Origin: Halictus rubicundus
Taxonomy: Eukaryota; Arthropoda; Insecta; Hymenoptera; Halictidae
DNA length: 64,000 bases
NCBI RefSeq assembly: GCF_050948215.1
Contig: NC_135153.1
Coordinates: 4,926,058 to 4,990,057, forward strand
Direction: 5' to 3'
Each line of letters opens with the position of its first letter. Position 1 is the stretch's first letter. Shown here one piece after another: positions 1 to 11,180 of this stretch. A model generated the notes under the pieces. It had not been told where the DNA came from. It saw only the letters and a list, made by a program, of their open reading frames with translations, and searched no databases. Made by a program: the position numbers and the translations under genes.

Positions 1-18
1 ATAGCTCTTGGATAATAA

Positions 19-495
19 AGGGTGCCCCAAAATGACCTGACATTTTAAATTGAGCGCCATTTTTTTTTTTTGTAGCGAACATAGTACTAATCTTTGACAA
101 CTGGCGTTAGAAAGTATTGAGATTTAGTCACGGAGAATTACACGATCGAGCAACGCGTAGGTGAAAACTTTGCAGAAACGGTTCGAAAAGTCCGCACGGC
201 TTTTGGTTATCATAATGCACCATCTCGCAAAATCATTTTCAGCGATGAGGCGCATTTTCGACTTAGTGGCTACGTAAATAAACAAAACTGTCGAATTCGG
301 GGGACCGAAAATCCACCATGAGTCACTGTTTGGGGCGGATTTTGGGCTAGAGGAGTGATTGGGCCGTACTTTTTTGAGAATGCTGCTGGAAATGAGGTTA
401 CCGTCTCTGGCGTTCGATATCGTGACATGATAACCAACTTTTTATGGAATCAATTGAACGGAATGGAGTTGGAAAACATATTCTTATTTCATATT
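19..495 (+). pseudogene. Tc1/mariner-superfamily transposase relic
   Basis: A frame opening near 136 reads through a segment ending FGYHNAPSRK, then IIFSDEAHF, GYVNKQNCRI and a conserved VIGPYFFENAAGNEVTV block, and stops making sense after about 492. The order DNA-binding remnant, first catalytic Asp (SDE) and VTVW-type strand matches IS630/Tc1-mariner transposases common in insects. There is an in-frame TGA at 319. The SDE motif follows the YHNAPSR segment directly, so the usual stretch between them is deleted, and the part carrying the second and third catalytic acids is missing. A terminal-repeat-like AAGGGTGCCCCAAAATGAC lies at about 18-36. I read this as a dead fragment. The exact family is not resolved. 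Confidence 0.7.
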
Positions 496-1045
496 TTCGA
501 ATTATTGACTCAGATATAGCTATCCCCCTCCACGATTGTACCATCAATACTGGATTACCTTGTATTTATCTGACACCCTCGTAGCGTATCGTGTTATAGG
601 AGGATTGTCGTATAGGTGGCTGTTCAAATTTGGTCATTGTTGGGATCGCTTGAAATTGTAAGAATGTTAAGAGGAACCTTTAAGAGGGAGACCTTCTTTC
701 AAGGAACAAAAAATCTACTTATCAAAATGAATCCTGACCAAATGAAGGCGGCCAGGAATGATATAAAATTCAATTTAAAATACAAATTTTCAAACAAAGA
801 AGTATAAAGATAAGAAAACTTTATCATTATAAAACATTGTCCCAAATTGAGAGCACTTGCGTCCCTATATTGGGGCCACTCGATTCCCAATATGGCGAGA
901 TCGGAGGATTTTGGTTATTTGACAATACATAAAAAACTAATGCCATGGAAATACATGTCATTCATGGAAATACATTATAATACCGTTTCATAAAAAATTT
1001 AGAAGCAATAAATACAAAATTTCAAAATTTTCTTCTATTTATGTA
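496..1045. other. AT-rich interval, no gene seen
   Basis: Short ORFs of about 60 codons on both strands have no recognisable motif and look like chance frames in AT-rich DNA. I see no repeat structure in this stretch. Confidence 0.6.
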
Positions 1046-1491
1046 CAGTCAAATCTGTTTTTGTGTGGTCCTTTTCTATGCGATTTTTTTATCCGGTATA
1101 TGAATGCCAACGGTGTTGGCATTATAACACCCTTGTAATGTTTTCATCACAAGAAGATGCGCGTTTTGGACTACGACGAGTAGTATTGAGTTATGTGCAT
1201 TTTGAAAATTTCTCCATGTTTAAAACGAAAAATTAAATTTTTTTTAATGTTTCCATGTGTAATTTAATTATTTATTTTGTTTGGACTTTCTCGCTATTTC
1301 GTAAATCTTTTACATATGTATTTTTTAAGCGAGACCTTTTTTATGCGCTCCCTCTCCACCGCATAAAAAAGATTTTCTTTAATATGTTGTAAAAAATTAT
1401 TTGTTACAGCTATTTGTGAAGTTTCTGAATATTTTTTTGTGCGGTTTCTTTTATGCGGTCCCAATCTAGTTCACAACAACAGGTTTGACTG
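1046..1491. mobile_element. TA-flanked MITE, TIR CAGTCAAA(T/C)CTG
   Basis: The left end CAGTCAAATCTGTTTTTGTG and the right end, which reads CAGTCAAACCTGTTGTTGTG on the other strand, form terminal inverted repeats. Both are flanked by TA. Inside the ends, GTGGTCC/GCGGTCC and TTTTATGCG motifs are also mirrored. There is no coding capacity in 446 bp. TA duplication and CAGT ends fit a non-autonomous Tc1/mariner-type element. Confidence 0.8.
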
Positions 1492-1559
1492 TAATATCTA
1501 TGCTTAATTTAAAAAAACGTTCCCGCGTTAGTTTACTTTCTTCTGTTATTGGACCTAAT

Positions 1560-1960
1560 AGAATCGTTCAAACCGGCGCGTTTCCGATAAAATTGTGCTC
1601 GCAATTGGGGCTGCGAGATACCGGCGGCACGTGCGCTTAAACACGCGTGCCCATCGTCCGCGTGCGATGCCCCGTTTTGCATAACTTCCCCCCCGGCGCC
1701 CCCTTTTTACGACGCCTCCTCTCCGAGCCATGACTTATGTTCGTAGACACTGTCGTTCCGCGGCATAATTGCGCTCGTGTTAAAATGCCCGGCCCCCTTT
1801 CCCGCGTAATAGCTACGAACGACGCCGGCCTACCGACGATCATCGACAACGAGGGGCCAAGGGGACGCCGCACAAAAGGGACCACTTAATCTTCGCGAGC
1901 ACAATGCGGATGTACCCTTTTCCGCAAACGACGTTCTACTCGGGGAGCCCGATCGTTACC
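1560..1960. other. GC/CpG-rich island without assignable ORF
   Basis: CpG-dense sequence in an AT-rich surround. The longest open frame (82 codons, minus strand) has no known motif. It could be a regulatory element or non-coding exon; nothing here decides between them. Confidence 0.5.
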
Positions 1961-2360
1961 AAGTAATAAAGCTCGGTAATGGTCCCGTTTTCAAAATAAC
2001 CCGAAAAAAATTATTTCCAAGGAAAAGACACTTGACCTCTAAGCATCTTTTATTTCAGACATTCATGCGCGCGTGCAAGAGTATTCCGATACATTTTCTA
2101 CAATGGCGACGCATTTATATGGAGAGATAAGGAACTTTTAAGAGTTGGTACGCTCGCGTGCAAACCAATAAAGTCAATTAGCTATTGTGCTCGATAAAGA
2201 ATCATTCGAATAGCTGTATAAGTGTTTGTAGCGCACCTTAAACGAACGTCGCACTTGTTAATAGTTGCCAGTAGTTTTTGTTAAATTAATTAAGAACGAA
2301 TTTAAAAAATTAAACGAACAAGTTGAGTGTGCTGAGACTTTGTTCTGAAAGGGAGGATCA

Positions 2361-2870
2361 CTAGATATTCTAGTATATTCTAATATATTATAGTATATTC
2401 TACTATATTATAGTATATTCGAGTATATTTTAGTATATTCTATTATATTTTAGTATATTCTAGTATATTCTAGTATATTCTAGTATATTCTAGTATATTC
2501 TATTATATTCTAGTATATTATAGTAATATCCAGTATATTCTAATTTATTCTAGTATATTCTAGTATATTCTATTATATTCTATTATATTCTAGTATATTC
2601 TAGTATATTATAGTATATTCCAGTATATTATGGTATGTTCCAGTATATTCTGGTATATTCTAGTATCTTCTGGTATACTTCAGTATCTTCTGGTATATTC
2701 TAGTATATTCTAGTATATTCTAGTATGTTCTGGTATATTCTAGTACATTTCAGTATATTCTAGTATATTCTAGTATATTCTAGTATGTTCTAGTATATTC
2801 TACTATATTCTGGTATATTCTATTAGATTCTAGTATATTCTGATATATTCTGGTATATTCTAGTACATTC
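2361..2870. repeat. 10-bp minisatellite, consensus TAGTATATTC
   Basis: About 51 consecutive units of 10 bp fill 510 bp. Units differ by substitutions (TAGTATATTC, TATTATATTC, TGGTATATTC, TAGTATGTTC), but I see no insertion or deletion, so the 10-bp register holds from end to end. The array is flanked by ordinary AT-rich sequence and holds no ORF. The period is close to one DNA helical turn, which puts the TATA steps on one face. Confidence 0.97.
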
Positions 2871-3711
2871 TGCGAATACTATTTATTGGATGCGTCCTCT
2901 AAAGTGAGCATACTAAATCTGAATTATTTACAGCATTTAAAAGAGACGTTAGAGAACAAAATATAAACATGAGCTGATCTGGGTAGGTCAAAATAGGACA
3001 ATAATACGAAATTAGAGTTTTTTTTAGAAAAATGTTTCATCAAACATGATATGTGATAAGATCACCTTTTCGTTATACATCATTTGATATACGCTCTATA
3101 ATTTTTTTATATCATTTTCGACTGACTTTTGCGTGTAGAATTACTTCCCGATCGGTTGTCCACAGTATATGGGACACCCTGTATATCGAAACATTACTCT
3201 ACGTGGTTGTCCTGGTTACTATTTGTTGGACTCGCATGGGAGTTCTTAACATACAAAGACATCGATTCATCAATGAAACGCGTGAAGTATGGCGACATCA
3301 TCCTAATTCGCGCGGCTCGTCGCCCTCTACCATGTGTTCGCTTCGGCGTGCCGCAGTTCCTCTTCAAGATCGCGTTCCGGTTCCGCGTGTTTCGATGTCG
3401 TCATGGGCCATTGTGTTGCTCGCCGTGGCCAAGAAGATTATTCGGTTCTTCCTGCGGCAGTTTGCACGCGGTGAGCAAACGTGCCAAATGGAACCATCCC
3501 CTACGGGCGATCTAGCGAAGAAGTTCAATAACAGCTGGCGGACGGTGAAACCTAGACGCGGCTGCGAACAGCCTGGAACATCTCGAATTCGTTTTGTCAC
3601 TTTCGAGTCGTTCCGGGTGAAACGACGCGGAAACCTATGGTAATTTTTGCTAAATGATCCCGTGCCGCGTGCAATTCACCAGCGATGCGCGGGTCCTTGT
3701 CGAACGGAGTA
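2871..3711. other. Non-genic interval with MITE end and GC-rich patch
   Basis: A solo terminal motif, GGGACACCCTGTATA, sits at about 3170-3184 and resembles the outer ends of other TA-flanked hairpin elements in the window. From about 3230 to 3700 the DNA turns CpG-rich and two overlapping + frames stay open (up to 196 codons). They read as Arg-rich, low-information protein without a domain I recognise, and a third frame is open on the minus strand, as expected for GC-rich non-coding DNA. Confidence 0.5.
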
Positions 3712-3925
3712 CTGTTTACTCCATATATGTCCCAAATGACTAGTCGATAAAAGCCCCAAAACTATCCCCACTCCCGTGAAGTATACTCCATAAGAGCCAT
3801 GTACCGAGGCCTCTAGAGCTTCGCTGTCCTTTTCTACGTTCGGCGTGGATCAAAGAATATTATCTCCTGGCCGATATATGTCCCTGGCTAGATCCATGTT
3901 TTTGACATAGATCGAGTAAACACTG
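3712..3925. mobile_element. TA-flanked MITE family A (GATATATG TIR), copy 1
   Basis: The left end TGTTTACTCCATATATGTCC mirrors the right end CATAGATCGAGTAAACACTG, with TA on both sides. The interior shares blocks with the 4.1, 56.3 and 62.2 kb copies, including GAAGTATACTCC and a GATCAAAGAATATTATCTCC stretch. It is non-coding, about 214 bp, and probably mobilised by a Tc1/mariner-type transposase. Confidence 0.85.
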
Positions 3926-4139
3926 TATTGCAACATTGCGTTCGACGCCACCGGCGTTTTTAAAAGTTGCTATAATTGCCAGATTTGGGCAACATTTGGC
4001 GAAATAAATGTTCCAAATACTATTTAATATTTTAGATTTTATTTGGTCTAAAAGATAGTATTATAAATAGGATATGCAATAGAGGTCCCTATTTCACGTG
4101 TAGTTATACACGTGTAATAAACGAATCTTAATCCGTGTA

Positions 4140-4350
4140 CAGTGAATTCTCGATATATGTCTGCAAGTCCTGGATGATAAACGTCGTGGAATTATCCCCA
4201 CTACCGCGGAGTATACCTCATGAAGAGCCACGAAGCTCGAGAGGCCTCGGACGCCGAAGAGTGTAAACATAATACGGCTCGGGTATGTCTCCTGGACGGT
4301 ATACGACACTGGCAATACCCGTGTTGTTGACATATATCGAGAATTCACTG
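4140..4350. mobile_element. TA-flanked MITE family A, copy 2
   Basis: The ends are a perfect inverted repeat of at least 22 bp: CAGTGAATTCTCGATATATG at left and its complement at right, flanked by TA. The interior has the family signature CCGCGGAGTATACC and TGTAAACATAATACGG. It lies about 215 bp from copy 1 and its GAATTC variant of the TIR is shared with the partial copy at 14.47 kb, so two subfamilies exist. Confidence 0.9.
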
Positions 4351-5200
4351 TATTTTAATTTCATGAATATTCGTGTATTGCATTACACGTGTATCTTAAC
4401 ACTTTCTTTACCGAAAGCCTGTTAATAGGCTTTTCAGAAATAGTGCTGTACCAGAGGGAAACTTAAAAATCTTCTTTTACACTATAATACCAAATAAAAT
4501 GATTAGATTACGTTACTGGGGTTCACTTGTTTGCTTACAATTAATGTTGCTATTGCTGTTGGGAGATCTGTTAAAAAGTTACTAGGGATGGACCATAGAT
4601 TTTCAAAAATTATGAAATAATTGCCGATAGGTGATTTCACCGTTGAGATTGTACCATTATTTTCAGCAAAAGTATTTGAAATAAAAAATATTAAAATAAA
4701 TAAAATACTTCAAGTCGAAGTCCACATATTTTCAATATTCTTCAAATAAACTATTATGTTCGGTTACTATTTTAAAAACGTATTGCATTGAATAAAATAT
4801 TTTATTTTCAAAGTCGTACGCATACTTTAAAATGGATAGGATTATTTACTATTTGCTATTTAAAATACTATTTTACCGAGCTCTGATCATTGCCATGGTA
4901 CTATTGTAACATTTCCAATCGGTTATTAACTATAAAACTGATTTAAATACGAAACATTAACATTCTTTCTTATTGTTGTTGAAAATGTAATTTCGTCTCT
5001 GTTCGAATGTCTTATTTTTTAACAAGAGATTTCTAAAGTCTTCTTTTTATTTATAGAAGAATTAAAAGAATTGTTCAAACATTACTAAACTAGTTCCATC
5101 TTTCGTGTAGCACAGTTACGGTAACTGCAGTCGACGTCTGACTTATGACAGGCTATTCTACTGTGGCATTCGAAACCCTACACAGAGGACTAAAATCTAC
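4351..5200. other. AT-rich interval, no gene seen
   Basis: Low-complexity AT-rich DNA with frequent stops in all frames. I find no motif or repeat that I can name. Confidence 0.6.
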
Positions 5201-5225
5201 TTAACACCAGGACTACCGAACGAGA
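5201..5225. mobile_element. Solo TTAA element end (TTAACACCAGGACTACCG)
   Basis: TTAA followed by CACCAGGACTACCGAACG matches the ends at 24939 (TTAACACTAGAACTACCG), 49855 and 63777 on the other strand. TTAA is the target duplicated by piggyBac-type transposases. I did not find the opposite end for this copy. Confidence 0.55.
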
Positions 5226-5439
5226 TGAACAATTTTCCAATTGTTTGTTCTGGAATGATTACAGTCATAAAATTAAAAAGTCGCTGGACAGATTCACATG
5301 CACACGCAGCTAGCACAATAAGCGTCACATCCAAAGTGACCTCGACGCACTGTCGCAAGCAAGTCGTATCTTTGGCGTCAAATGAAAACTGAATCACAGG
5401 GTCCTCGATCTGTTCGACTATTCTCTCCCACAAAGGATG

Positions 5440-7060
5440 ACATGAATGTGTTAACCGAAACTTTGCAACTGGTCCCACAAACGGCCACTTACGCGCTACC
5501 CAAATGAAGACGATGCGACGGCGACGTCGCAGCTCAAAGGATAGAATTCTATGAAAAGGTTTGAAAACGTTGCGACTACATTCGCGACGGGAGGAAAAAG
5601 GAAAAGGAGGAAAAACAGACACGGATCTTGGAGAGGGTTGGTGAAAACCATTGGCACGTCGGACCCTCGCAGGCGGAGCCTTGCAAATGTTACACGTGTC
5701 CCCGGGGCGGCGGGCACAAAGCAATTACTCGGGCCGGTTCTTAAAAATTGCGTTTAACACCGGCGTGCAAAGGGCCGAGCGGGACGCCGCGGGAATTGCG
5801 GGAGCAACAGTAGTACGCTGAAGCCGAGCCGGGTAAAGGGTTCGCGTGCCCTCTTCCACGATTCCATCCCTCTTTGTCCCCTGTGTTTTCCTCCGGTTTG
5901 CTCTTTCTCCGACAGTGGTTAGAGTACCGGGGTAAAGGAGGAAACGGAGAGCCGGAGGAAAGGTTGAGAGGGAGGGAAAATTAGAAAAAGAAAGCAAGAA
6001 GGAAAGAGCGAGCGAGAAACAGAGAGAGAGAGAGAGAGAGGGTCGAAGCGGATGTGGAGTACCGAAGACTGTACGAAAGGCAAAGAGGAGGAAAAAAGTG
6101 GCGCAGACAGCGTGGCAGGAAGTCGGGGCTAAGAAAGGAGAGTGGATAAAGGAACGCGGGGTGGTTCGCCGTGGGGTGAGAGGGGGTTGGTTACGGGGAA
6201 TGGTTGAAGAGAGGAGAGAAGAGAGTCTCGAGGCGGGGTGGCGACGGGCAGCGGTTGGATTTCATTTCGTCTTGTCTCTTTGATGTCCGTGATGCGTGCT
6301 GCTGGCCCGCTTCTGCCTTTTTAACAAACTCATCTCCTCGGCGACCCTTAATCTCCGCCCTTTGGCCCGTTCTATCCACCTTTCTTTCCTTTCCGCGCGA
6401 CCCTCTAAGAGAACGTGCTCGCGCGCGCGAGTTCTCATGCATCCCCGCGTGCACGTGCACGCTCTTGTCCTCTTGTGTGCGCTGGAAAACGGTATACATG
6501 TAGAAGAACGCGAGCTGCTCTCCAGAGATAGGAGAGAGTATATGTGCGTGAGCGAGAGAGAGAGAGTGCCACACCGTCGTCGCTCTGTCCTCGGTCTTTA
6601 TATAACTGCAAATGCCTGAACGGAGGCGCGCATTACGCCATTTATGCGGTACCGGGCTCCAGTAAAGATCACTATCTTCCGCATGAATCGGCAACGCAGA
6701 CGCTATCCTGCTTCCCGGAGATTATTTCCGCGCTAGGCAATACGACATTTTATCGACGGGGGAACGAGATAAAGTTTCTAGCCAATTTCTTCGGCCGATT
6801 CCCGACGGCGCGGCGGACGAATCGATCCGTGGGGGCGGCCGCGGGGACGGCGGAACCGCCAACCTTTGAATACCTTCACGATTATCGCGCTCCTCCTCCC
6901 TAACCTCCACCCGCCCCCGCCCTACAGCCGCTTGCCCTACCGAGCGTGTTCGCGACGCTCGATGCTCCTCGTAACTTCGTCGGGCTGTTTGCCTTTCGAA
7001 TTTGTGCGCCGCATTGGGCGAGACCCGCGGAATCTTGCCGGGTGACGGCTGGTGGCGAAT
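5440..7060. other. GC-rich island with GA tract, no assignable gene
   Basis: CpG- and purine-rich DNA with a (GA)n run at about 6020-6041 and further GAGA-rich tracts at about 6540-6570. Many overlapping frames are open on both strands (up to 175 codons), all Arg/Ser/Pro-rich and mutually contradictory, so none is supported as coding. The density of GAGA motifs and CpG would suit a promoter or enhancer, but no transcript structure is visible. Confidence 0.5.
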
Positions 7061-7156
7061 GTAAACGTTCCTCGAGCTAATGTCTTTCTCTGTGTTTCGG
7101 AAATATTTGTACAATACTGTGGAATATAGAAGTAGGAGTGGCACGAGGATTAATTA

Positions 7157-8421
7157 TTAGGGGTACCCATAAGTAATCAATTATTTGGAAAGAATTTGTT
7201 TTGCCTTTAGTTCCGTACCGATCGTTGAAGAGGAAACACGTATTCTTTTACAGTTTTCGGTAAAGCAGCCTGTGTTCAAAATATTCTAAAAAGTATAATT
7301 TTTTTTACAACCCTGTAATAAAATGGCGACGTCCGTAGCTTCCGAGGATCGTATTCGTCATTGCATACCTTTTCATTTTCATGCGGGATTTAACGCAACG
7401 GTAACAACAAAGAAAATTTGCGATGTTTATGGAGACGTGTTGAAGGTCAACAAGTGTCAACGTTGGTTCAGAAGGTTTGCTGCTGGTGATTATGATCTCT
7501 CTGACAGGCCTCGGACGACCAGTTGAATTTGATAACGACACCCTAAAATCTCTAGTGGATGCTGATCCAAAATTAAGTATACAAGAATTATCGAGAAGCG
7601 TTGGGTCCACATGGTCAACTATACAAAGGCACCTACACGAAATAGGTAAGGCATATAGGCAAGGAATATGGGTACCGCATCTATTATCCGAGACCAACAA
7701 GAATATTCATTGATCAATTTGCACTTCATTGCTATCCAGATTTTGTAGAGATCCATTTCTTAACAGAATCGTTACCGGAGATGAAAACGGATTCTTTATG
7801 ATGACATAAAGCGTTCCAAGCAATGACTTTCTGCAAATCAAACCGCAATATCAACCCCTAAACCTAGCTTATCCTTTAGAAAGGTGTTACTGTGCATTTG
7901 ATGAGACTGTCGTGGCATAATTCACTTTAAGTTGTTGAAATCTGGAGAAACAGTTACTGCTGAGTTGTATTGTCAGCAATTACAACAGCTGTATTCAGAA
8001 CTAAAAGATGGCATCTTTAGTCCACAGAAAAGGTGTAAAACTACAAATTGGCAACGCCCGGCCCCATACAGCGAAAATGAGTCAGGAAAAAATCAAAGAA
8101 TTGCAATGGGAAGTTTTACCGCACCCCCCGTACTCACAGGATGTTGCTCTTCCCCTGACTATCATCTTTTCAGATCTATGGAGCATTATTTAAGAAATAA
8201 AACATTCACTTCTGTAGAAGATGTAAGGAGGAACCTTGAGTCATATTTTGATTTACGAACCCTGGTTTTCTATAAGAGGGGGATTGAAAATTTGCAGGAA
8301 AGATTGAAAACTGTCCTTGATAATGATGGAGATTATATAATAAATTAAGAAATAAAAACTTGAATTTACTACAAAGTTTGTTTTAGATTTCAAAATAATT
8401 GATCACTTATGGGTGTTCTCT
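7157..8421 (+). mobile_element. Decayed mariner element with both TIRs
   Basis: The left end TTAGGGGTACCCATAAGTAA and the right end (read on the minus strand) AGAGAACACCCATAAGTGAT are diverged inverted repeats sharing CCCATAAGT(A/G)ATCAATTATT, each next to TA. The 1265-bp span is the usual size of a full mariner and encloses a transposase pseudogene in the expected place. A left end of the same family recurs alone at 50417. Confidence 0.9.
7323..8348 (+). pseudogene. mariner transposase pseudogene (DD34D)
   Basis: The full-length order of a roughly 345-residue mariner transposase is visible, but in several frames. An N-terminal helix-turn-helix with ICDVYGD and WFRRFAAGDYDLSDRPR runs from 7323. 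After a frameshift near 7520 come GRPVEFDND, STIQRHLHEIGK and WVPHLLSE. A third frame gives VTGDE (first Asp), then KSGETVTAELYCQQL, NARPHTAKMSQEKIKEL, PHPPYS, SPDYHLF and the C-terminal DNDGDY. At least three frameshifts and several stops break it. At the second catalytic position the usual HDN reads IGN, so that Asp is lost as well. In live mariners this protein cuts and pastes the element at TA sites in the nucleus. This copy cannot encode an active enzyme. Confidence 0.92.
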
Positions 8422-9868
8422 TACACGCTTATTCTTACTCTTTCTCTCTCACTCTTCCTCTCTTACTCTCTTAACTTTTACTCTTTTACTCTTTTGACTT
8501 TAGACACTGAAAAGGCGCTCGGTCCTCCGTAGAGGCTTTCTTTATAATATGTGTGCGGGGATATCACTCTGAAGGCAAAATTCAGAAATTCAAGGTAAAT
8601 TATTCTAAGAACTTTTTGCCATGTTTTTCTATTATTCGGCGATTTTCGCCATTTCCAATCGTTTATAACTCATAAGCCAATTAATCAATTTCGATGAAAT
8701 TTTCATCATACATATAGCTTATATGAATTTACAAAACACATTTTTTCAATTTTAGTTATAAGCCCAAAATGAATTGTGAAAAGCAACTTTTTAGCAACGT
8801 AGACCCGTGTTGTGGACATATATCGGTAGACACGGTGGGTTCGTTTCCTCTCTCGTATAAAAAGTATACACGACAATCGCATCGACTGACATCGAAATAG
8901 TGACTGAAAGATTATCTCTATATCTCAGAATCATACCCAATAAACCTGTAGATTATAGTAATATCACTTGATTAAAACATTTCATAAAATTTGAATTCTG
9001 AAATCGGGCATTTCATATGCAACGACCTAATAGCTCGGCAAACAACTGAAGTCGTTTAGTGTATCTATAAAAGAGTTATTCTGATTTGAAGTGTGTGCCA
9101 CGAATTATGGGACTGACTGTAATCGCATATTTACGCGTGTAACGAAAAATAGAATAGTAAGGAACACAGTCTCCGAACTGTTTGAGCACAGCTCGTATCA
9201 TCGTTTGCAAACACGATTCGTTTTCACGGTGGTAAGCGTGAACGCGTGTTACGTGGATCTGTTGCGCGAGGATTCTCGTATGCTTAGGGAACGTAATCGC
9301 GGGATAACGTCTGTTTTTAAGCGGTAAATTCGGCAGAGGCAGCTAGCGGACGGCAGCGAACGACGCGATGGGATCGGCTGTCGATCGCGGATTGTGGGAC
9401 AGGCGTCGTCCTTTAAATAAAAAAAATCCAATTCCCTCGAAAACACGAGTCTGACAATACCCGGCGAGGCAGCCGGGTATCCGATATTTCGCGGAGCTGC
9501 CGTGCACCGGCATCAATCCGAGTTATACGTGCTCGTAACGTATCTGCACATGGTACGTGTCAACGTACGGCCGCGACCGCCGCCGCCCACACACCTCTAT
9601 CTATTCGATAGCCCAAATAACGAGCTCCCAGGGAACGCCGACAAACGGGCCACCATCCTTTTCGACCCCCGTCGCGCCGCGCCGCCCCCAATCCTGGTAA
9701 ATCGAGCTGTCTTCACGGTCGGTGAACGCGTAAGCGTACGATAATGTTCCATAGCCGGTGACGATGTCTTCATTTATTGAAATTCGTTTCAAAACGAATT
9801 AGAAAGGCTCCACGGCGACCGAGAACGATGAAACAGCTTCAACACTAATCTATTCTACCGGAAATCTA
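8422..9868. other. Non-genic interval with one small GC-rich patch
   Basis: A pyrimidine-rich stretch lies at about 8425-8500. A partial family A-like motif, GGACATATATCGGTAGACAC, is at about 8815-8834. A CpG-rich patch at about 9300-9760 has no assignable ORF. The rest is AT-rich and unremarkable. Confidence 0.5.
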
Positions 9869-9872
9869 TTAA

Positions 9873-10102
9873 CCCTTTGCACTCGAAGCTATTTTAACTC
9901 CAAAACTAAGCACTTCTTCCGGCCTAGAATATTTCCCTTCTATATATTTCTTTTTCATGTTACACATACGAAAACGTTGCAATTTACTCGTACAATACTG
10001 AAGTGTTTAAAAACAATATAATGTAAAAGACATTAAGAATGTAAAAAATATTTTGAGTAATGATACAGCAGTTTTTAGTGGCGTGTTTTCGACTGCTACG
10101 GG
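9873..10102. mobile_element. TTAA-flanked MITE (piggyBac-like), copy 1
   Basis: TTAA occurs at 9869-9872 and 10103-10106. The ends CCCTTTGCACTCGAAGCTAT and, on the other strand, CCCGTAGCAGTCGAAAACAC form short inverted repeats. The interior (CCACTAAAAACTGCTGTATC on the minus strand) matches the copies at 39.4 and 55.8 kb, in opposite orientation. It is 230 bp with no coding capacity. piggyBac-type transposases duplicate TTAA and act on such ends in trans. Confidence 0.88.
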
Positions 10103-10249
10103 TTAACCCTTGGTTGTCATTAGCGGTCCGCGTGACCCGCAGTTTTCCCTTGAAAAGGGATATTAGCTCACCTAATAATTTTCCCATTTAAAGCGACGTA
10201 GTTCGTTAACTTTTTGTTATCGAAACATATTCCATGACGTTCAAACTAA

Positions 10250-10900
10250 CCCAATCTCTAATAACTTTGTTATTTATACAGATACAAAACAATTTTTGGG
10301 GAGAAAGTTATCGTATTTGATATAAGTGTGGGTCATCTCAAGGTCATGGTTACCGAGATCTTACGAACAGTAAGGTTTTTTTTTTAAATGGAACGATATG
10401 GTTTTTTATGCACATTTTGATAGACCGTTTCAAGGCGAATACAACGACCTATTATGAAAGTCATTCAAGGTCACAGAAGGGAAACTACAATGGGAAATAA
10501 ATTAGTTTGGGGACACTGGTCAAACGACTTCGACTTCAAGTGTTTATAATGATGACCTTGAGCATGGATACAGCGTTGTATGTATTAAAAACCAGAGGAA
10601 ACACGAAAGTATTCGAAGAGTGCTTTGAGCCAATTTGTTTACTATCGCGACTGTCCTTGAGTGACCTTCAATGACATTCGTAATAGATCATTGTAATCGT
10701 CTTGAAACGCTCTATCAAAATGTAAGTAAAAAGTCATATTATTTCATGTAAAAAAACATTACTGTTCGTATGATCTCAGAAAATACGAACTTGAGATGAC
10801 CTTTACTCACAGAGACTTATGTTCCCCTCCAAATACGATAACGTTCATCCCAAACATATTTTTTGTGTCTGTATGAATAACAAAGTTATTAGGGATGGAA
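10250..10900. mobile_element. Long-hairpin foldback element
   Basis: The left arm (about 10250-10490) and right arm (about 10665-10900) are inverted repeats of roughly 230 bp. For example TAATAACTTTGTTATTTATA at left pairs with TATGAATAACAAAGTTATTA at right, and both arms share the TTACGAACAGTAA/TTACTGTTCGTA block and the AAGGTCA motifs. There is no ORF. The outer limits are uncertain; an ACACTCTGTA terminus lies just beyond the right arm. Confidence 0.8.
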
Positions 10901-11151
10901 AAGATAAATGAAACACTCTGTAAACATGTAGAATGCAATCGAGTGCAACGGAATTAAAAACCGAGTTCTTTTCAGGTCCACTGAGGCTGAAAATAAACTA
11001 AACTAATTAACTAACTTTTATTGTCCATTCTTGAACAGCAGCTGCTTGAATATTGAACCGGGTCTGAATAACCCAGTGTGACAACCGAGATTCGTGGAAG
11101 AGGTGTGACAATCGAGGGTTCGTAGGATTTTCAATTAATTCAAACAAGAAT

Positions 11152-11180
11152 TAATCCTTTGCATTCGGGGCCATTCTAAC
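11152..11180. mobile_element. Possible degenerate TTAA element end
   Basis: TTAATCCTTTGCATTCGGGG followed by CCATTCTAAC resembles the CCCTTTGCACTCGAAGCTAT end at 9873. No matching second end was found. Confidence 0.35.

Noticed and set aside
2361..2870. CRISPR-like or telomere-like array
   Set aside because: There are no spacers: units are contiguous 10-mers. The unit TAGTATATTC is not the insect telomere TTAGG.
3053..3643. 196-codon + strand ORF
   Set aside because: It includes a MITE-end motif, has Arg/Ser-rich low-information sequence and overlaps other open frames on both strands. No domain or splice context.
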